This document shows positions 20,750 through 30,058 of a DNA stretch of 64,000 bases, piece by piece. The stretch's first letter is position 1, and the number at the start of each line of letters is the position of its first letter. Source of the DNA: Arthrobacter sp. Y81. Lineage in GTDB: Bacteria; Actinomycetota; Actinomycetes; Actinomycetales; Micrococcaceae. The position numbers and the translations under genes were made by a program. The notes under the pieces were generated by a model that did no database searches, was not told where the DNA came from, and saw only the letters and a list, made by a program, of their open reading frames with translations. The DNA is taken from assembly GCF_002929335.1 (NCBI RefSeq), contig NZ_PJIL01000007.1:124001-188000 (forward strand), given 5' to 3'.

Positions 20750-20776
20750 GGCGGTCACTTCCGTAATCCGTTGGGT

Positions 20777-20790
20777 AGACAACTCTGTCT
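20777..20790. promoter_or_regulatory. Candidate operator dyad upstream of the F420-type oxidoreductase
   Basis: AGACA-ACTC-TGTCT is a short inverted repeat 28 bases upstream of the oxidoreductase ATG. Its form is typical of TetR-family operators, but no regulator gene is adjacent, so an unlinked repressor would be needed. Confidence 0.35.
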
Positions 20791-20944
20791 CATGCGTTCG
20801 CCTGGAACGTGTTTTGACGCTACCAGCTGGGCTGACGGGCGGCAATGGACCCGGAGCACGGTGGCGCGCTTCGGGACTGAACGGAATGTTGCGGGACCTT
20901 ATGCGGTTGTACCGTGGGCCGTACGCCATTGCCCTGGAGGACTC

Positions 20945-21796
20945 ATGAACACCGCCCCTGACGCCCAGCTGGACCGCTGGAACCGCTTCCGTGCCAACCG
21001 CAACAAGGCGCTGGCCGGCGAGTACGGCTGGTTGACGCTCACGTCGTTCCAGTGGCTGGAAAGCCAGCCCGCCGCCGTCGACCTCGTCCCCGGGCTCTGG
21101 TCAACGGACGGCACGACGGCGTTCCTCACCGCCGGGGCGGCGGACGGGCTGACGCTGGTGGAAACCGGCGAAGCCGTGGACGGCACCATCTCGGCCGCGC
21201 TGGCGGACGAGGAGTCGCTCATGTGGGTCCAGTTCGGCGGCGCCGACGGGAAGCAGGTGGTGGTGGAACTCGCCATGCGGGCGGACAAGTACGCCATCCG
21301 CACCCGGGATTCGCAGTCGCCGGTGTTCACGGAGTTCGACGGCGTGCCCACCTTCGACTACCGACCTGACCTGGTGGTTGAGGCCAGCTTCCGTCCCTAC
21401 CCCGAGCCGGTGGACGTTCCCATCGGAACCGCGAACCCGCTGGTGGACGGCGTGCACCGGTCCGTCGGCGACCTGGTGTTCCACCTACCCGGCAAGGACC
21501 ACGAGTTCCACCTGCAGGCGGAGGAGGAGAAGCTCGGCGCCCTCACTGTCACGTTCCACGACGAAACCAACGGGGCCGCCCCGCGGGGACAAGCAACTTC
21601 CGAGTGGCGGAAGGTGTCCACGGCCCGGCCCCGGCTCGATCCATCCGGAAACGCGTCCGTGGTCCTGGACTTCAACCGCGCCATCAACTACCCGAGCGCC
21701 TTCACGCCGTACGGGACCTGCCCCATGCCTGTGAAGAACAACAGCCTGGACTACCGCATCGAGGCCGGCGAGAAGGACCCGATGATCGCCGACTGA
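20945..21796 (+). CDS. DUF1684 domain protein
   Basis: A 283-residue protein of the DUF1684 family, function unknown. It shows the family pattern RWNRFRANRNKALAGEYGWLTLTSFQWL at the N-terminus (RxxRxxxLxxxxGWLxLxxLxWL), and the C-terminal FNRAINYPSAFTPYGTCPMPVKNN segment with its conserved Phe, Asn, Pro, Cys and Tyr residues. GGAGG (20936-20940) precedes the ATG. There is no signal peptide. It is divergent from the F420-type gene across 195 bases. Confidence 0.85.
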   Translation: MNTAPDAQLDRWNRFRANRNKALAGEYGWLTLTSFQWLESQPAAVDLVPGLWSTDGTTAFLTAGAADGLTLVETGEAVDGTISAALADEESLMWVQFGGADGKQVVVELAMRADKYAIRTRDSQSPVFTEFDGVPTFDYRPDLVVEASFRPYPEPVDVPIGTANPLVDGVHRSVGDLVFHLPGKDHEFHLQAEEEKLGALTVTFHDETNGAAPRGQATSEWRKVSTARPRLDPSGNASVVLDFNRAINYPSAFTPYGTCPMPVKNNSLDYRIEAGEKDPMIAD

Positions 21797-21890
21797 GCGC
21801 GAACGGACACTTAGGGCCCGACCCTGAGCGCGAACTGGCAGCTAATCCCCGCAAATTCACGTTTTGAGGTCATTTGCTCCCAGTTCGCGC
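21795..21890. repeat. Intergenic palindrome, family A, copy 2 with an extra half unit
   Basis: A partial copy GAGCGCGAAC (21795-21804) is followed 31 bp later by the full arm AGCGCGAACTGGCAGCTAA (21827-21845). A slightly diverged mirror arm TTTGCTCCCAGTTCGCGC sits at 21873-21890. It occupies the gap between the DUF1684 stop and the convergent acyl-CoA dehydrogenase end, and may act as a terminator in both directions. Confidence 0.85.
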
Positions 21891-21913
21891 CGGGTCCCTG
21901 CCGCGGGAGGCGC

Positions 21914-23143
21914 TCAGACGATCGCGGATACCCCGGTGACGGCGCGGCCGACGATCAGGGTATTGATCTCGAACGAACCTTCATAGGTGTAGATGGCCTC
22001 GGCGTCGGCGAAGATCTTCGCCATCCGGTAGTCCGTGACGATCCCGTTGCCGCCCAGCATGGACCGCCCCATGGCCACCGTTTCGCGCATCCGGGCGCTC
22101 GTGTACGACTTCGCCAGCGCCACCTGCGCCATGTCCGCCGTACCGTCCTGCTGCAGCTGGGCAATCCGGACCATCATGCCCATGCTCGCCACGGCATTGC
22201 CCAGCATGGTGACCAGCTGCTGCTGGATGAGCTGGAATTTGGCCAGCGGGCGCCCGAACTGCTGACGTTCGACGGCGTGCTGCCGGGCGACGTCGAACGC
22301 CGCCAGCTGCTGGCCCACCGCCTGCCAGGCCACCATGATCCGGGACCCGCGGAGCAGTTCGTTGGTGTCCTCGAAGCTCCCGACGCCGGCGAAACGGTCA
22401 GCCTCCGCCACCCGCACATCCCGGAAGACGATGTCCGCGTTCTGCACCGTGCGTAAGGCAATCTTGTGTTCGATCCGGCTCCGGCTGACACCGGGGAGGG
22501 CCGCATCCACGATGAAACCCCGGATGGCGCCGTCGGCCTCGTCCCGCGCCCACACGAGCATGTAGTCGCAGAACGTCCCGTTGCCGATCCAGCGCTTTGC
22601 GCCGTTAAGGATCCAGTAATCGTCGCCTTCCCCGGTCAGGCCGGAAACCCGGCGTGCCCGCGTTTCCATCCCGCCGGCCACATCGGAGCCGTGTTCCGGC
22701 TCGGTGAGGGCGAAGGCGCCGGTGGTGCGGAGGTTGGCGGCGTCGTCGAGCAGCCGGGCCTTCTGCTCCTCGGAGCCGAACCCGTAGAGCGACTCCACAA
22801 AGAGGTCGTGGTGCACCAGGAAAAAGGTGGCGATGGACGTGTCCACCCGCGTCATCTCGGCAATCACCAGGCCCGCGAACAGGTGGCTGTAACCGCGCTG
22901 GGCGGGGGCGCTGAGTTCGAGGGCTGCCAGTTTGGGCAGGATGTGGGCGGGAAACTCGGCGTTGTTCCACCACTCGGTGGCGAACGGCGCGATTTCGGCT
23001 GCCAGGAATTCCCGTAGCTCCGCCAGCTTCCGCTGTTCCTGTTCGCTGAGCAGCGATTCGAACCCGAAGAAATCGGCCGTGGGCAGTGATTCCACAGAGG
23101 TCGCAGCCGGGGCCTGCTGGCCAGGGGCCGCCGCCGATATCAC
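21914..23143 (-). CDS. Acyl-CoA dehydrogenase
   Basis: FAD enzyme that introduces an alpha-beta double bond into acyl-CoA. The 409-residue protein has the family motifs [14 protein letters not shown] (near 150), [23 protein letters not shown] (near 180) and a C-terminal [41 protein letters not shown] region (split here for reading) with the Glu of TYEGS in the catalytic-base position. It starts at GTG 23,143, overlapping the preceding SDR stop by 4 bases (GTGA). The reading frame stays open upstream through the SDR gene but does not look coding. The likely pathway is fatty or branched acyl-CoA oxidation. Confidence 0.9.
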   Translation of the reverse strand: MISAAAPGQQAPAATSVESLPTADFFGFESLLSEQEQRKLAELREFLAAEIAPFATEWWNNAEFPAHILPKLAALELSAPAQRGYSHLFAGLVIAEMTRVDTSIATFFLVHHDLFVESLYGFGSEEQKARLLDDAANLRTTGAFALTEPEHGSDVAGGMETRARRVSGLTGEGDDYWILNGAKRWIGNGTFCDYMLVWARDEADGAIRGFIVDAALPGVSRSRIEHKIALRTVQNADIVFRDVRVAEADRFAGVGSFEDTNELLRGSRIMVAWQAVGQQLAAFDVARQHAVERQQFGRPLAKFQLIQQQLVTMLGNAVASMGMMVRIAQLQQDGTADMAQVALAKSYTSARMRETVAMGRSMLGGNGIVTDYRMAKIFADAEAIYTYEGSFEINTLIVGRAVTGVSAIV

Positions 23144-23949
23144 TTCGGCCCCATCCGGATGGCACCGTCGAGGCGGATGGTCTCGCCGTTGAGCATGGCG
23201 TTGTCCACGATGTGCGCGGCCAGGCTGGCGTATTCGGCCGGGCGGCCCAGCCGGGAGGGATGCGGCACCTGCCGGCCCAGCGAATCCTGGGCCTCCTGGG
23301 GCAGTCCTGCCATCATGGGCGTTTCGAAGATGCCCGGTGCGATGGTGACCACGCGGATCAGGGAACGGGCCAGCTCGCGGGCGATCGGCAGGGTCATGGC
23401 TGCCACGGCCCCCTTGGACGCGGCGTAGGCGGGCTGGCCGATCTGGCCGTCGAACGCGGCGACGGAGGCGGTGTTGATGATGACGCCGCGCTCCGGCCCC
23501 CCGAGTTCGGTCACGGCGGGCTCGGTGGCGGCCATGGCGGCTGCGGCGAGCCGGATCACGTTGAAGGTGCCCACGAGGTTGATCTGGATGACGCGGTTGA
23601 AGGCGTCCAGCGGGAGCACGCCGTCGCGGCCCAGGACCTTCCCGGGGGTGGCGATGCCGGCGCAGTTCACCACAATGCGCAGCGGTCCAAGGGCAACCGC
23701 GGCGTCGACTGCGACCTGCACCTGGTCCTCGCTGGTCACGTCCGCCGGGACGAAGACTGCGGACGGGGCGGCCGGCACGTTCAGCTCGGCGGCCCGGGCG
23801 TTCAGCTCGGCGGCAGCTGCCTCGCCCCGGGACGACGGCAGGTCCACCAGCACCACCGAAGCCCCGGCGTCGAACAGGCGCCCTGCTGTTGCGGCGCCCA
23901 GCCCGGAGGCCCCGCCCGTAATCAACGCGACAGTACCTTTGATGTCCAT
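23140..23949 (-). CDS. Short-chain dehydrogenase, 3-hydroxyacyl-CoA dehydrogenase type 2-like
   Basis: NAD(P)-dependent SDR of 269 residues, similar to type 2 3-hydroxyacyl-CoA dehydrogenases. It has the cofactor motif TGGASGLG (11-18), NCAG near 94, the catalytic Ser in INTASVAAF and the YAASK motif near 174. An in-frame 21-bp duplication near 23,779-23,814 doubles a short AAELN segment in the loop before [13 protein letters not shown] lies upstream of the ATG. It forms a two-gene operon with the acyl-CoA dehydrogenase, which supports a role in beta-oxidation. Confidence 0.88.
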   Translation of the reverse strand: MDIKGTVALITGGASGLGAATAGRLFDAGASVVLVDLPSSRGEAAAAELNARAAELNVPAAPSAVFVPADVTSEDQVQVAVDAAVALGPLRIVVNCAGIATPGKVLGRDGVLPLDAFNRVIQINLVGTFNVIRLAAAAMAATEPAVTELGGPERGVIINTASVAAFDGQIGQPAYAASKGAVAAMTLPIARELARSLIRVVTIAPGIFETPMMAGLPQEAQDSLGRQVPHPSRLGRPAEYASLAAHIVDNAMLNGETIRLDGAIRMGPK

Positions 23950-24078
23950 CCATCCTCCTTGATGTGGAACCCAACCCCGGCGTAACGCTAGTTAATGAAT
24001 GTTAACTGGAATGGGGCCAAACCGCACGTTCGGACAGCAGCTGGCTCTCCTGGCAGGGCACCCGGCTAGGCTGGCACC

Positions 24079-25290
24079 ATGACCTCCCCAGACGTCGCCG
24101 CACCTGCCGACTGGTCCGCCCGCGCCGACGAGGCCGCCCGGTCCGTGACCCGAATGTTCGGGCAGCGGCTGTTCTTCCTCCCGGGTACGCATATCGCGGC
24201 GATCGAACGGCCGTCCGGCCGGCTGAAGAACCTGGTCCGCCCCTGGCACTACTGGTGGCAGGCCCACTACGTGGACTGCCTGGTGGACGCCGGACGCCGC
24301 GAGCTCGCCCGGGGAGCCAGGTTCGACGGCGGGAACCGCCCCAGTGCCGGGCAGCTGGCCTCGCGGCTGGTCACCGGCATCCGGCTGCGCAATTTCCTGA
24401 CCGTCGTCAACAACTACTACGACGACATGGCCTGGCTCGCGCTGTCCACCCTCCGCCTGGAGAAGCTCGCGGAGGCGACGCGCAGGCCGGGCAGCCGCCG
24501 GCACGCACGGATCCGGAAGAGCCTGACGCTGCAGTTCGATTCGGCCTCCACGGATGACCTGGGCGGCGGCACGTTCTGGAGCACGAAACGGGACTTCAAG
24601 AACACGCCGGCCACCGCACCGGTGGCGCTCTACTACGCCCGGACCGGGAACACGGCCAAAGCCCAGGCCCTGGTGGAGTGGCTCCACGCCAAGCTGTTCG
24701 ACCCCGCCCACGGCATGTACCAGGACGGGTTGAGGATCGGCAGGAACGGCGAAGTGGTGCTGGAAGCCGCCATCTACACCTACAATCAGGGCCCGGTCCT
24801 GGGCGCGCTGCTGGAACTCGGCGGCCAGCCGAACCTTGACCGGGCAGCCGGACTCGTGGACGCCGTAGCCCGCCATCTGACGCGCCCCGCCACCCTCGCA
24901 TCCGGCCGGACTGCCGCAGTGCTTCGCTGCGACGGAACGGGCGACGGCGGCCTGTTCACCGGGATACTGGCCCGGTACCTTGCGCTGGCCGCAGCGGACG
25001 GACGGCTTCCCGACCGGACGCGGGCCATAGCGGCCACTCTGGTCATCGAAACGGCACAGGCGCTCTGGGAGGGCCGCCGCGCCGTGGACCCGGCGGAGCC
25101 GCTGGCCCGCCAGGGGGCGCAGCTGGTGTTTTCGGTGTTCCCCGAGACGCCGGCGAGCCGGGCATATCCGGCGGGTAGCGCCGTCGAACTTTCCACCCAG
25201 CTGCAGGCGTGGATGACACTGGAGGCCGCCGCAACCGGTGGGGATGCACCCCACGATCCGGCGCCCCGCACGAATGGCCGCACGAATTAA
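24079..25290 (+). CDS. Glycoside hydrolase family 76-like protein
   Basis: A 403-residue (alpha/alpha)6-barrel-type protein resembling GH76 alpha-1,6-mannanases. The diagnostic Asp-Asp pair appears in NNYYDDMAWLAL near residue 115, with TFWSTKRDFKNTPATAP and YTYNQGPVLGALLEL further on, which match conserved GH76 segments. No signal peptide is visible, so it appears cytoplasmic, unlike classical secreted mannanases. It is a lone gene between the SDR operon (divergent) and the iron importer. Substrate is uncertain. Confidence 0.8.
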   Translation: MTSPDVAAPADWSARADEAARSVTRMFGQRLFFLPGTHIAAIERPSGRLKNLVRPWHYWWQAHYVDCLVDAGRRELARGARFDGGNRPSAGQLASRLVTGIRLRNFLTVVNNYYDDMAWLALSTLRLEKLAEATRRPGSRRHARIRKSLTLQFDSASTDDLGGGTFWSTKRDFKNTPATAPVALYYARTGNTAKAQALVEWLHAKLFDPAHGMYQDGLRIGRNGEVVLEAAIYTYNQGPVLGALLELGGQPNLDRAAGLVDAVARHLTRPATLASGRTAAVLRCDGTGDGGLFTGILARYLALAAADGRLPDRTRAIAATLVIETAQALWEGRRAVDPAEPLARQGAQLVFSVFPETPASRAYPAGSAVELSTQLQAWMTLEAAATGGDAPHDPAPRTNGRTN

Positions 25291-25314
25291 GTCACGTAAA
25301 AGTTCCGTAATTGA

Positions 25315-25330
25315 TGTGATCCTGATCACT
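25315..25330 (+). promoter_or_regulatory. CRP/GlxR-like site upstream of the iron importer
   Basis: TGTGA-TCCTGA-TCACT matches the CRP/GlxR pattern TGTGA-N6-TCACA in nine of ten conserved bases and contains a perfect GTGATC/GATCAC dyad. It lies 24 bases upstream of the IdeR box, in an activator-like position. Confidence 0.5.
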
Positions 25331-25353
25331 TAAGCCCGCTTCAGCTTGGTTCC

Positions 25354-25372
25354 TTAGGTTTGGCTAACCTAC
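25354..25372 (+). promoter_or_regulatory. IdeR/DtxR iron box
   Basis: TTAGGTTTGGCTAACCTAC differs from the well-known 19-bp IdeR/DtxR consensus (TTAGGTTAGSCTAACCTAA) in only two places. It lies 80 bases upstream of the iron-binding-protein ATG. Iron-loaded IdeR/DtxR should repress the operon here. Confidence 0.85.
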
Positions 25373-25451
25373 AGTTTTGGCAGTGAGCATGCCCTAACTT
25401 CCCCTCACACGGACTCCGGTCCACCAGACTTTTTTCCAGAAAGAAGCCCCC

Positions 25452-26507
25452 ATGAAGATCCGCACCAACGCGCTGGCAGGAATCGCACTCGCCGCCACCG
25501 CAGCCCTCGGCCTCGCCGCCTGCGGCTCCGGAAGCTCCACTCCCGCTGCGAGCACCGCTGCGGCCGACGGCAACGCTTCCGGCGAGATCACGGTCTACAA
25601 CGCCCAGCACGAAAGCCTGACCAAGGAATGGGTGGACGCGTTCACCGCGGAGACCGGCGTCAAGGTAACCCTGCGCCAGGGCTCGGACACCGAAATGTCC
25701 AACCAGATCATCCAGGAAGGCGCGGCCTCCCCGGCCGACGTGTTCCTGACGGAAAACTCACCCGCAATGGCGCAGGTTGAGAACGCCGGACTGTTCGCGG
25801 ACGTGGACAAGGCCACCATTGACCAGGTGCCTGCCGACTTCCGTCCCTCCACCGGCAAGTGGACCGGCATTGCCGCCCGCTCCACCGTTCTGGTGTACGA
25901 CAAGGCCAAGCTGAGCGAAGACCAGCTGCCCAAGTCCATGCTGGACCTGGCCAAGCCGGAGTGGAAGGGCAAGTGGGCCGCTTCACCGTCCGGCGCAGAC
26001 TTCCAGGCGATCGTATCGGCCCTGCTTGAGCTCAAGGGCGAAGCCGCAGCCGAGGAATGGCTCAAGGGCATGAAGGAGAACTTCAAAGCCTACAAGGGCA
26101 ACAGCACGGCCATGAAGGCCGTCAACGCCGGCGAAGTCGACGCTGCGCTGATCTACCACTACTACTACTACGGCGACCAGGCCAAGACCGGCGAGAACTC
26201 CAAGAACGTCACGCCGTACTACTTCAAGAACCAGGACCCGGGCGCGTTCGTCTCCGTCTCCGGCGGCGGCGTGCTGAACTCCTCCAAGAACGCGGCTGCA
26301 GCCCAGGCCTTCCTGAAGTTCGTCACCGGCAAGAAGGGCCAGGAAGTCCTCCAGAAGGGCACCTCCTTCGAATACGCCGTTGCCTCCGAGGTCCCGGCCA
26401 ACGACAAGCTGGTTCCGATCAAGGAACTGCAGGCGCCGACGGTGGACCCGGCCAAGCTCAACTCCGAGAAGGTCACCGAACTGATGACCAAGGCAGGACT
26501 CCTGTAA
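25452..26507 (+). CDS. Iron(III) ABC importer substrate-binding lipoprotein
   Basis: FbpA/FutA-type receptor for ferric iron. The 351-residue lipoprotein has a signal peptide ending in LAACGSGSS, then ITVYNAQHESLTKEWVDAFTAETGVKVTLRQGSDTEM-type N-lobe features typical of the family (iron-binding proteins of class II fold). A tyrosine cluster IYHYYYYGDQ near residue 237 is in the region where FbpA-type proteins place their iron-binding Tyr residues. AGAAAGAAG serves as ribosome binding site. The upstream IdeR box supports iron as the substrate. Confidence 0.92.
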   Translation: MKIRTNALAGIALAATAALGLAACGSGSSTPAASTAAADGNASGEITVYNAQHESLTKEWVDAFTAETGVKVTLRQGSDTEMSNQIIQEGAASPADVFLTENSPAMAQVENAGLFADVDKATIDQVPADFRPSTGKWTGIAARSTVLVYDKAKLSEDQLPKSMLDLAKPEWKGKWAASPSGADFQAIVSALLELKGEAAAEEWLKGMKENFKAYKGNSTAMKAVNAGEVDAALIYHYYYYGDQAKTGENSKNVTPYYFKNQDPGAFVSVSGGGVLNSSKNAAAAQAFLKFVTGKKGQEVLQKGTSFEYAVASEVPANDKLVPIKELQAPTVDPAKLNSEKVTELMTKAGLL

Positions 26508-26511
26508 CTCG

Positions 26512-28122
26512 GTGCCAAATGGAAACACTGTGCTAACTGACCTAGCGGCACCGGAAACACCCGGAAGCACGACGACGGCGGGTAGGGGCAAGCGCCCCCG
26601 CCCGCCTTTCGGCGTTTCCGCAGTAGCCATCATTGCTGTCCTCATTGCCCTGTTTTCCCTGATCCCGCTGGGGTACGTCATTGTGATGACGGCCGCCACG
26701 GGGTGGGACGCCGCCGTCGGACTCATCTTCCGCGAGCGGGTGGGCGAGCTGCTCCTCAACACGCTGCTGCTGATGGCGATCACCGTGCCGCTGTGTGTGG
26801 CGCTGGGTGTGGGGGGCGCTTGGCTGGTGGAGCGGACCGGGCTGCGCGGACACAAGTGGTGGGCTGTGCTGCTGGCCGCCCCGCTGGCCATCCCCGCCTT
26901 CGTCAACAGCTACGCCTGGGTTTCCGCCATACCTTCGCTGGGCGGCCTGTGGTCCGGCGTCCTGATCGCCACGCTGTCCTACTTTCCGCTGGTGTACATC
27001 CCCGCCGCGGCCACCCTTAGCCGGCTTGACCCCGCGATCGAGCAGTCCGCGGCGTCGCTGGGCCTGGGCGCGTGGCGCACGTTCTTCCGGGTGGTCCTCC
27101 CGCAGCTCCGCATCGCCATGACCGGCGGGGCGCTCCTGGTCTCGCTGCACCTGCTTGCCGAATACGGCGCCTTCGCGATGATCCGCTTCGACACGTTCAC
27201 CACCGCGATCATGGTGCAGTACCAGTCCACGTTCAACGGCACCGCCGGGAACATGCTGGCCAGCGTGCTGGTGTTCTTCTGCCTGATCCTGCTGGTGGTG
27301 GAGGTGCGCGGCAGGGGCACCGCCCGCTACGCACGGGTGGGATCCGGAGCACAGGCCAGGGCGCTCCGCCTGCCCCTCCATGCCTACCAGGCCCCGGCGC
27401 AGCTCTTCCTGGCCGGTCTCACCGCCCTTGCCTTCGGCCTTCCGCTGACGTTCGTGCTCCGCTGGATCTTCGCGGGCGGAGCGGACATCTGGGCGACGGA
27501 CGAGTTCCTCCCCGCACTGCTGCAGACCCTGGGCTACGGACTGACCGGGGCCCTGGCTACAACCGTGGTGGCTTTCCCCATGGCGTACCTTGCCGTGCGG
27601 CACCCGAGCTGGTTCAGCAAGGCACTGGAGCTGTCCAACTACGTCACCAGCTCCATGCCGGGCATCGTGGTGGGCCTGGCCTTCGTGACCGTCAGCATCA
27701 GGGTTGCCCCCGGTTTCTACCAGACCACCGTGCTGCTTATCGCGGCCTATGTGCTGCTGTTCCTGCCCCGCGCGCTGGTGAACATCCGGGCCGGGCTGGC
27801 CCAGGCGCCCAAGGAACTCGATGAGGCCGCGCAGGCGCTGGGCAAGCCGCCCCTGGTGTCTTTCATCCGTGTCACGCTGCGGCTCACGGCGCCCGCTGCG
27901 GCAGGCGGGGCCGCCCTCGTGTTCCTTGCCATCGTCAACGAACTCACTGCCACCCTGCTGCTCTCCCCCAACGGCACGCGGACCCTTGCCACCGAGTTCT
28001 GGAGCAAAAGCAGCGAGATCGATTACGCCGGCGCGGCACCGTATGCGCTGCTGATGATCCTCATCTCCGCCCCCATGACCTACCTCCTCTTCCAGCAGTC
28101 CAAGAAAGTGGCCGGACAGTGA
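26512..28122 (+). CDS. Iron(III) ABC importer permease, fused double domain
   Basis: FbpB-type permease of 536 residues with two tandem six-helix domains. Each has an EAA-type loop: SAASLGLGAWRTFFRVVLPQL near residue 185 and EAAQALGKPPLVSFIRVTLRL near 443. It starts 5 bases after the binding-protein gene. GTG 26512 gives the longest frame; GTG 26530 is also possible and has GGAA at 26521-26524 upstream. It overlaps the ATPase gene by 4 bases. Confidence 0.9.
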   Translation: MPNGNTVLTDLAAPETPGSTTTAGRGKRPRPPFGVSAVAIIAVLIALFSLIPLGYVIVMTAATGWDAAVGLIFRERVGELLLNTLLLMAITVPLCVALGVGGAWLVERTGLRGHKWWAVLLAAPLAIPAFVNSYAWVSAIPSLGGLWSGVLIATLSYFPLVYIPAAATLSRLDPAIEQSAASLGLGAWRTFFRVVLPQLRIAMTGGALLVSLHLLAEYGAFAMIRFDTFTTAIMVQYQSTFNGTAGNMLASVLVFFCLILLVVEVRGRGTARYARVGSGAQARALRLPLHAYQAPAQLFLAGLTALAFGLPLTFVLRWIFAGGADIWATDEFLPALLQTLGYGLTGALATTVVAFPMAYLAVRHPSWFSKALELSNYVTSSMPGIVVGLAFVTVSIRVAPGFYQTTVLLIAAYVLLFLPRALVNIRAGLAQAPKELDEAAQALGKPPLVSFIRVTLRLTAPAAAGGAALVFLAIVNELTATLLLSPNGTRTLATEFWSKSSEIDYAGAAPYALLMILISAPMTYLLFQQSKKVAGQ

Positions 28123-29309
28123 CAGATTCCTACACTTCGCCTGATGCCCCCTCCAGGCTTCCGGAGCCACGGATCGCCCCGTCCGTGGCGACCAGCACGA
28201 ACAGCCACCTGGAGATCGAGGCCGTCACCAAGAACTTCGGTTCACAGGCGGTCCTCAAGGGCGTCAACCTGTCCGTGGCCAGGGGCGGGACCACCGCGAT
28301 CGTGGGCCCCTCCGGCTCGGGCAAAACCACGCTGCTGCGCCTCATCGCCGGCTTCGAGCACCCCGACACCGGCAGCATCTCCCTCAACGGCGCCACCGTG
28401 GCCGGCGAGGGTTTCTGGGTACCGGCGCACAAACGCCACGTCGGCTACGTCGCCCAGGACGGCGCCTTGTTCCCGCACCTCACCGTCGGCCAGAACGTCT
28501 CCTTTGGCCTCAGCGCCAGCAAGGTGTCCGGCGGGCGGCGGGAGGTTGCCGCCAGGGTCAACGAACTCCTGGAAATGGTGTCCCTCGACCCGTCCATGGC
28601 CAAGCGGCGGCCACACCAGCTCTCCGGCGGGCAGCAGCAGCGCGTGGCGCTGGCCCGCGCCCTGGCCCGCGAACCGGAGCTCATGCTGCTGGACGAGCCG
28701 TTCTCCGCGCTTGACGCCGGCCTCCGCGTGGCCACCCGCCGCGCAGTGGCCAAGGTCCTCAACGAAGCCGGCGTGACCACCATCCTGGTCACGCACGACC
28801 AGGCCGAGGCTCTCTCCTTCGCCGACCAGGTGGCCGTGATGCGCGGCGGCAGGCTGGCCCAGATCGGCAACCCGTTTGTGGTCTACACACGCCCCGCAGA
28901 CCGCGCCACCGCGGAATTCCTGGGCGACGCCGTCATCCTGGACGCCTGGATGGAAGGCTCGCTGGCCACCTGTTCGCTGGGCGGCATCCCGGTGCGCAGG
29001 CCTCCGGCCCAGGGCCGCGTACAGCTCATGCTGCGTCCCGAACAGATCCGCATCGCCGAGGACGGCCCCATCCGCGGCGTGGTGGTGGATACGGACTACT
29101 TCGGCCCGGAAACCACCGTGCGCCTCAAGCTGGCCGTGCCGCCGGAACTGGCCGCCGGCGCCATCCCGGACCACCGTTTTCCCGGCGGCGGCGAAGTGAT
29201 CACCATCCGGCACTGGAACGCCTCCATCGCGCGGCCGGGCATGGAGCTCTGCCTGCGTGTGGTGGGCGAGGCCGTGGCCTTCCCGGTGGACGCGAACGGG
29301 CAGGACTGA
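28119..29309 (+). CDS. Iron(III) ABC importer ATPase
   Basis: FbpC-type ATPase of 396 residues. Walker A is GPSGSGKTT near residue 64, followed by a Q-loop YVAQDGALFPHLTV, signature LSGGQQQRVALARALA near 168, Walker B LMLLDEPFSALD and the switch His in LVTHDQAEAL. Residues about 270-395 form a TOBE-type regulatory domain (VQLMLRPEQIRI, GVVVDTDYFGPETTV). GTG 28119 overlaps the permease stop. The first 30 residues are an unusual Ser/Pro-rich extension. Confidence 0.92.
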   Translation: MTDSYTSPDAPSRLPEPRIAPSVATSTNSHLEIEAVTKNFGSQAVLKGVNLSVARGGTTAIVGPSGSGKTTLLRLIAGFEHPDTGSISLNGATVAGEGFWVPAHKRHVGYVAQDGALFPHLTVGQNVSFGLSASKVSGGRREVAARVNELLEMVSLDPSMAKRRPHQLSGGQQQRVALARALAREPELMLLDEPFSALDAGLRVATRRAVAKVLNEAGVTTILVTHDQAEALSFADQVAVMRGGRLAQIGNPFVVYTRPADRATAEFLGDAVILDAWMEGSLATCSLGGIPVRRPPAQGRVQLMLRPEQIRIAEDGPIRGVVVDTDYFGPETTVRLKLAVPPELAAGAIPDHRFPGGGEVITIRHWNASIARPGMELCLRVVGEAVAFPVDANGQD

Positions 29310-29367
29310 CGCCGGGTCGCGTACCGGGCGCCTCGGTGCCGCGCGGCCCGGCTACTCCGCCGCCCGG

Positions 29368-29964
29368 CTAGTCCGCGGGGCGCTTCTTCTGCGGGTACGG
29401 GGTTTCGCCGCGTGCCAGCATCTCCACGAACCCCTTGATCTTGCGCTCCCGGGTGGTTGCCTGCTTGACCGAATTCGTCCGGTAAATCAGGGCGTAGCGG
29501 TTCACCGACGTCAGCACGTCGAACATGGCCTGCGCCCGCGGTTCGGCCGCAATAGCGGCCGCCAGGTCCTCCGGCAGTTCCGCGGATGCCTGTCCGGAGT
29601 ACGCAGCCTCCCAGCGGCCGTCCCCCTTGGCGGCGTCGACAGCGGCGCGGCCCGCCGCTGTCATCCTGCCGGCGGCCTCAAGCTTTTCGATGCGGTCCAC
29701 GTTCCGCGCCGACCAGACACTCTTGGGCCCGCGGCGGGTCATCCGCTGGAAGGAGCTTTCGTCGTCGCGCCGTTTGCCCTGGCCGTCGATCCAGCCGAAG
29801 CACAGCGCCTCCTGCAACGCGGCTTCGTAGTCCAGTTCAGTGGTGTTGCCGCCCTTCTTGTGCAGCACCAGCCACACGCCCGGGCTGGTGGCATGGTGCT
29901 GTTCCAGCCAGGTGCGCCATTCGGCGGCGTCCTTCACCAGAAGTTCCTCGAGTTCAATGGCCAT
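29368..29964 (-). CDS. YdeI/OmpD-associated family protein
   Basis: A 198-residue soluble protein of the YdeI (bacteriocin-protection, YdeI/OmpD-associated) family. It has the family segments WRTWLEQHHATSPGVWLVLHKKG, ALCFGWIDGQGKRRDD and FQRMTRRGPKSVWSARNVDRIEKL, and a DUF1905-like C-terminal YALIYRTNSVKQATTRERKI helix. ATG 29,964 is chosen; an in-frame ATG at 29,994 adds ten residues and cannot be excluded. The role in actinobacteria is not established. It is convergent with the iron-importer operon. Confidence 0.82.
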   Translation of the reverse strand: MAIELEELLVKDAAEWRTWLEQHHATSPGVWLVLHKKGGNTTELDYEAALQEALCFGWIDGQGKRRDDESSFQRMTRRGPKSVWSARNVDRIEKLEAAGRMTAAGRAAVDAAKGDGRWEAAYSGQASAELPEDLAAAIAAEPRAQAMFDVLTSVNRYALIYRTNSVKQATTRERKIKGFVEMLARGETPYPQKKRPAD

Positions 29965-30058
29965 GGCACCATTCTGCTCCACGGGACTCCTCATTCAAGG
30001 CGTGGCATCATGGCCATGTCACCACAATTCTTCGTCAGCCTTCACCCCGGGAGATCCA

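Noticed and set aside
21914..23974. A single 686-residue fused protein covering the acyl-CoA dehydrogenase and the SDR region
   Set aside because: The N-terminal 277 residues are Arg/Gly-rich shadow of the SDR gene in another frame. The overlap GTGA gives the natural start.
26542..28170. Open frame opposite the iron permease
   Set aside because: It has a Gln/His/Gly-rich shadow composition without motifs, while the plus-strand permease is convincing.
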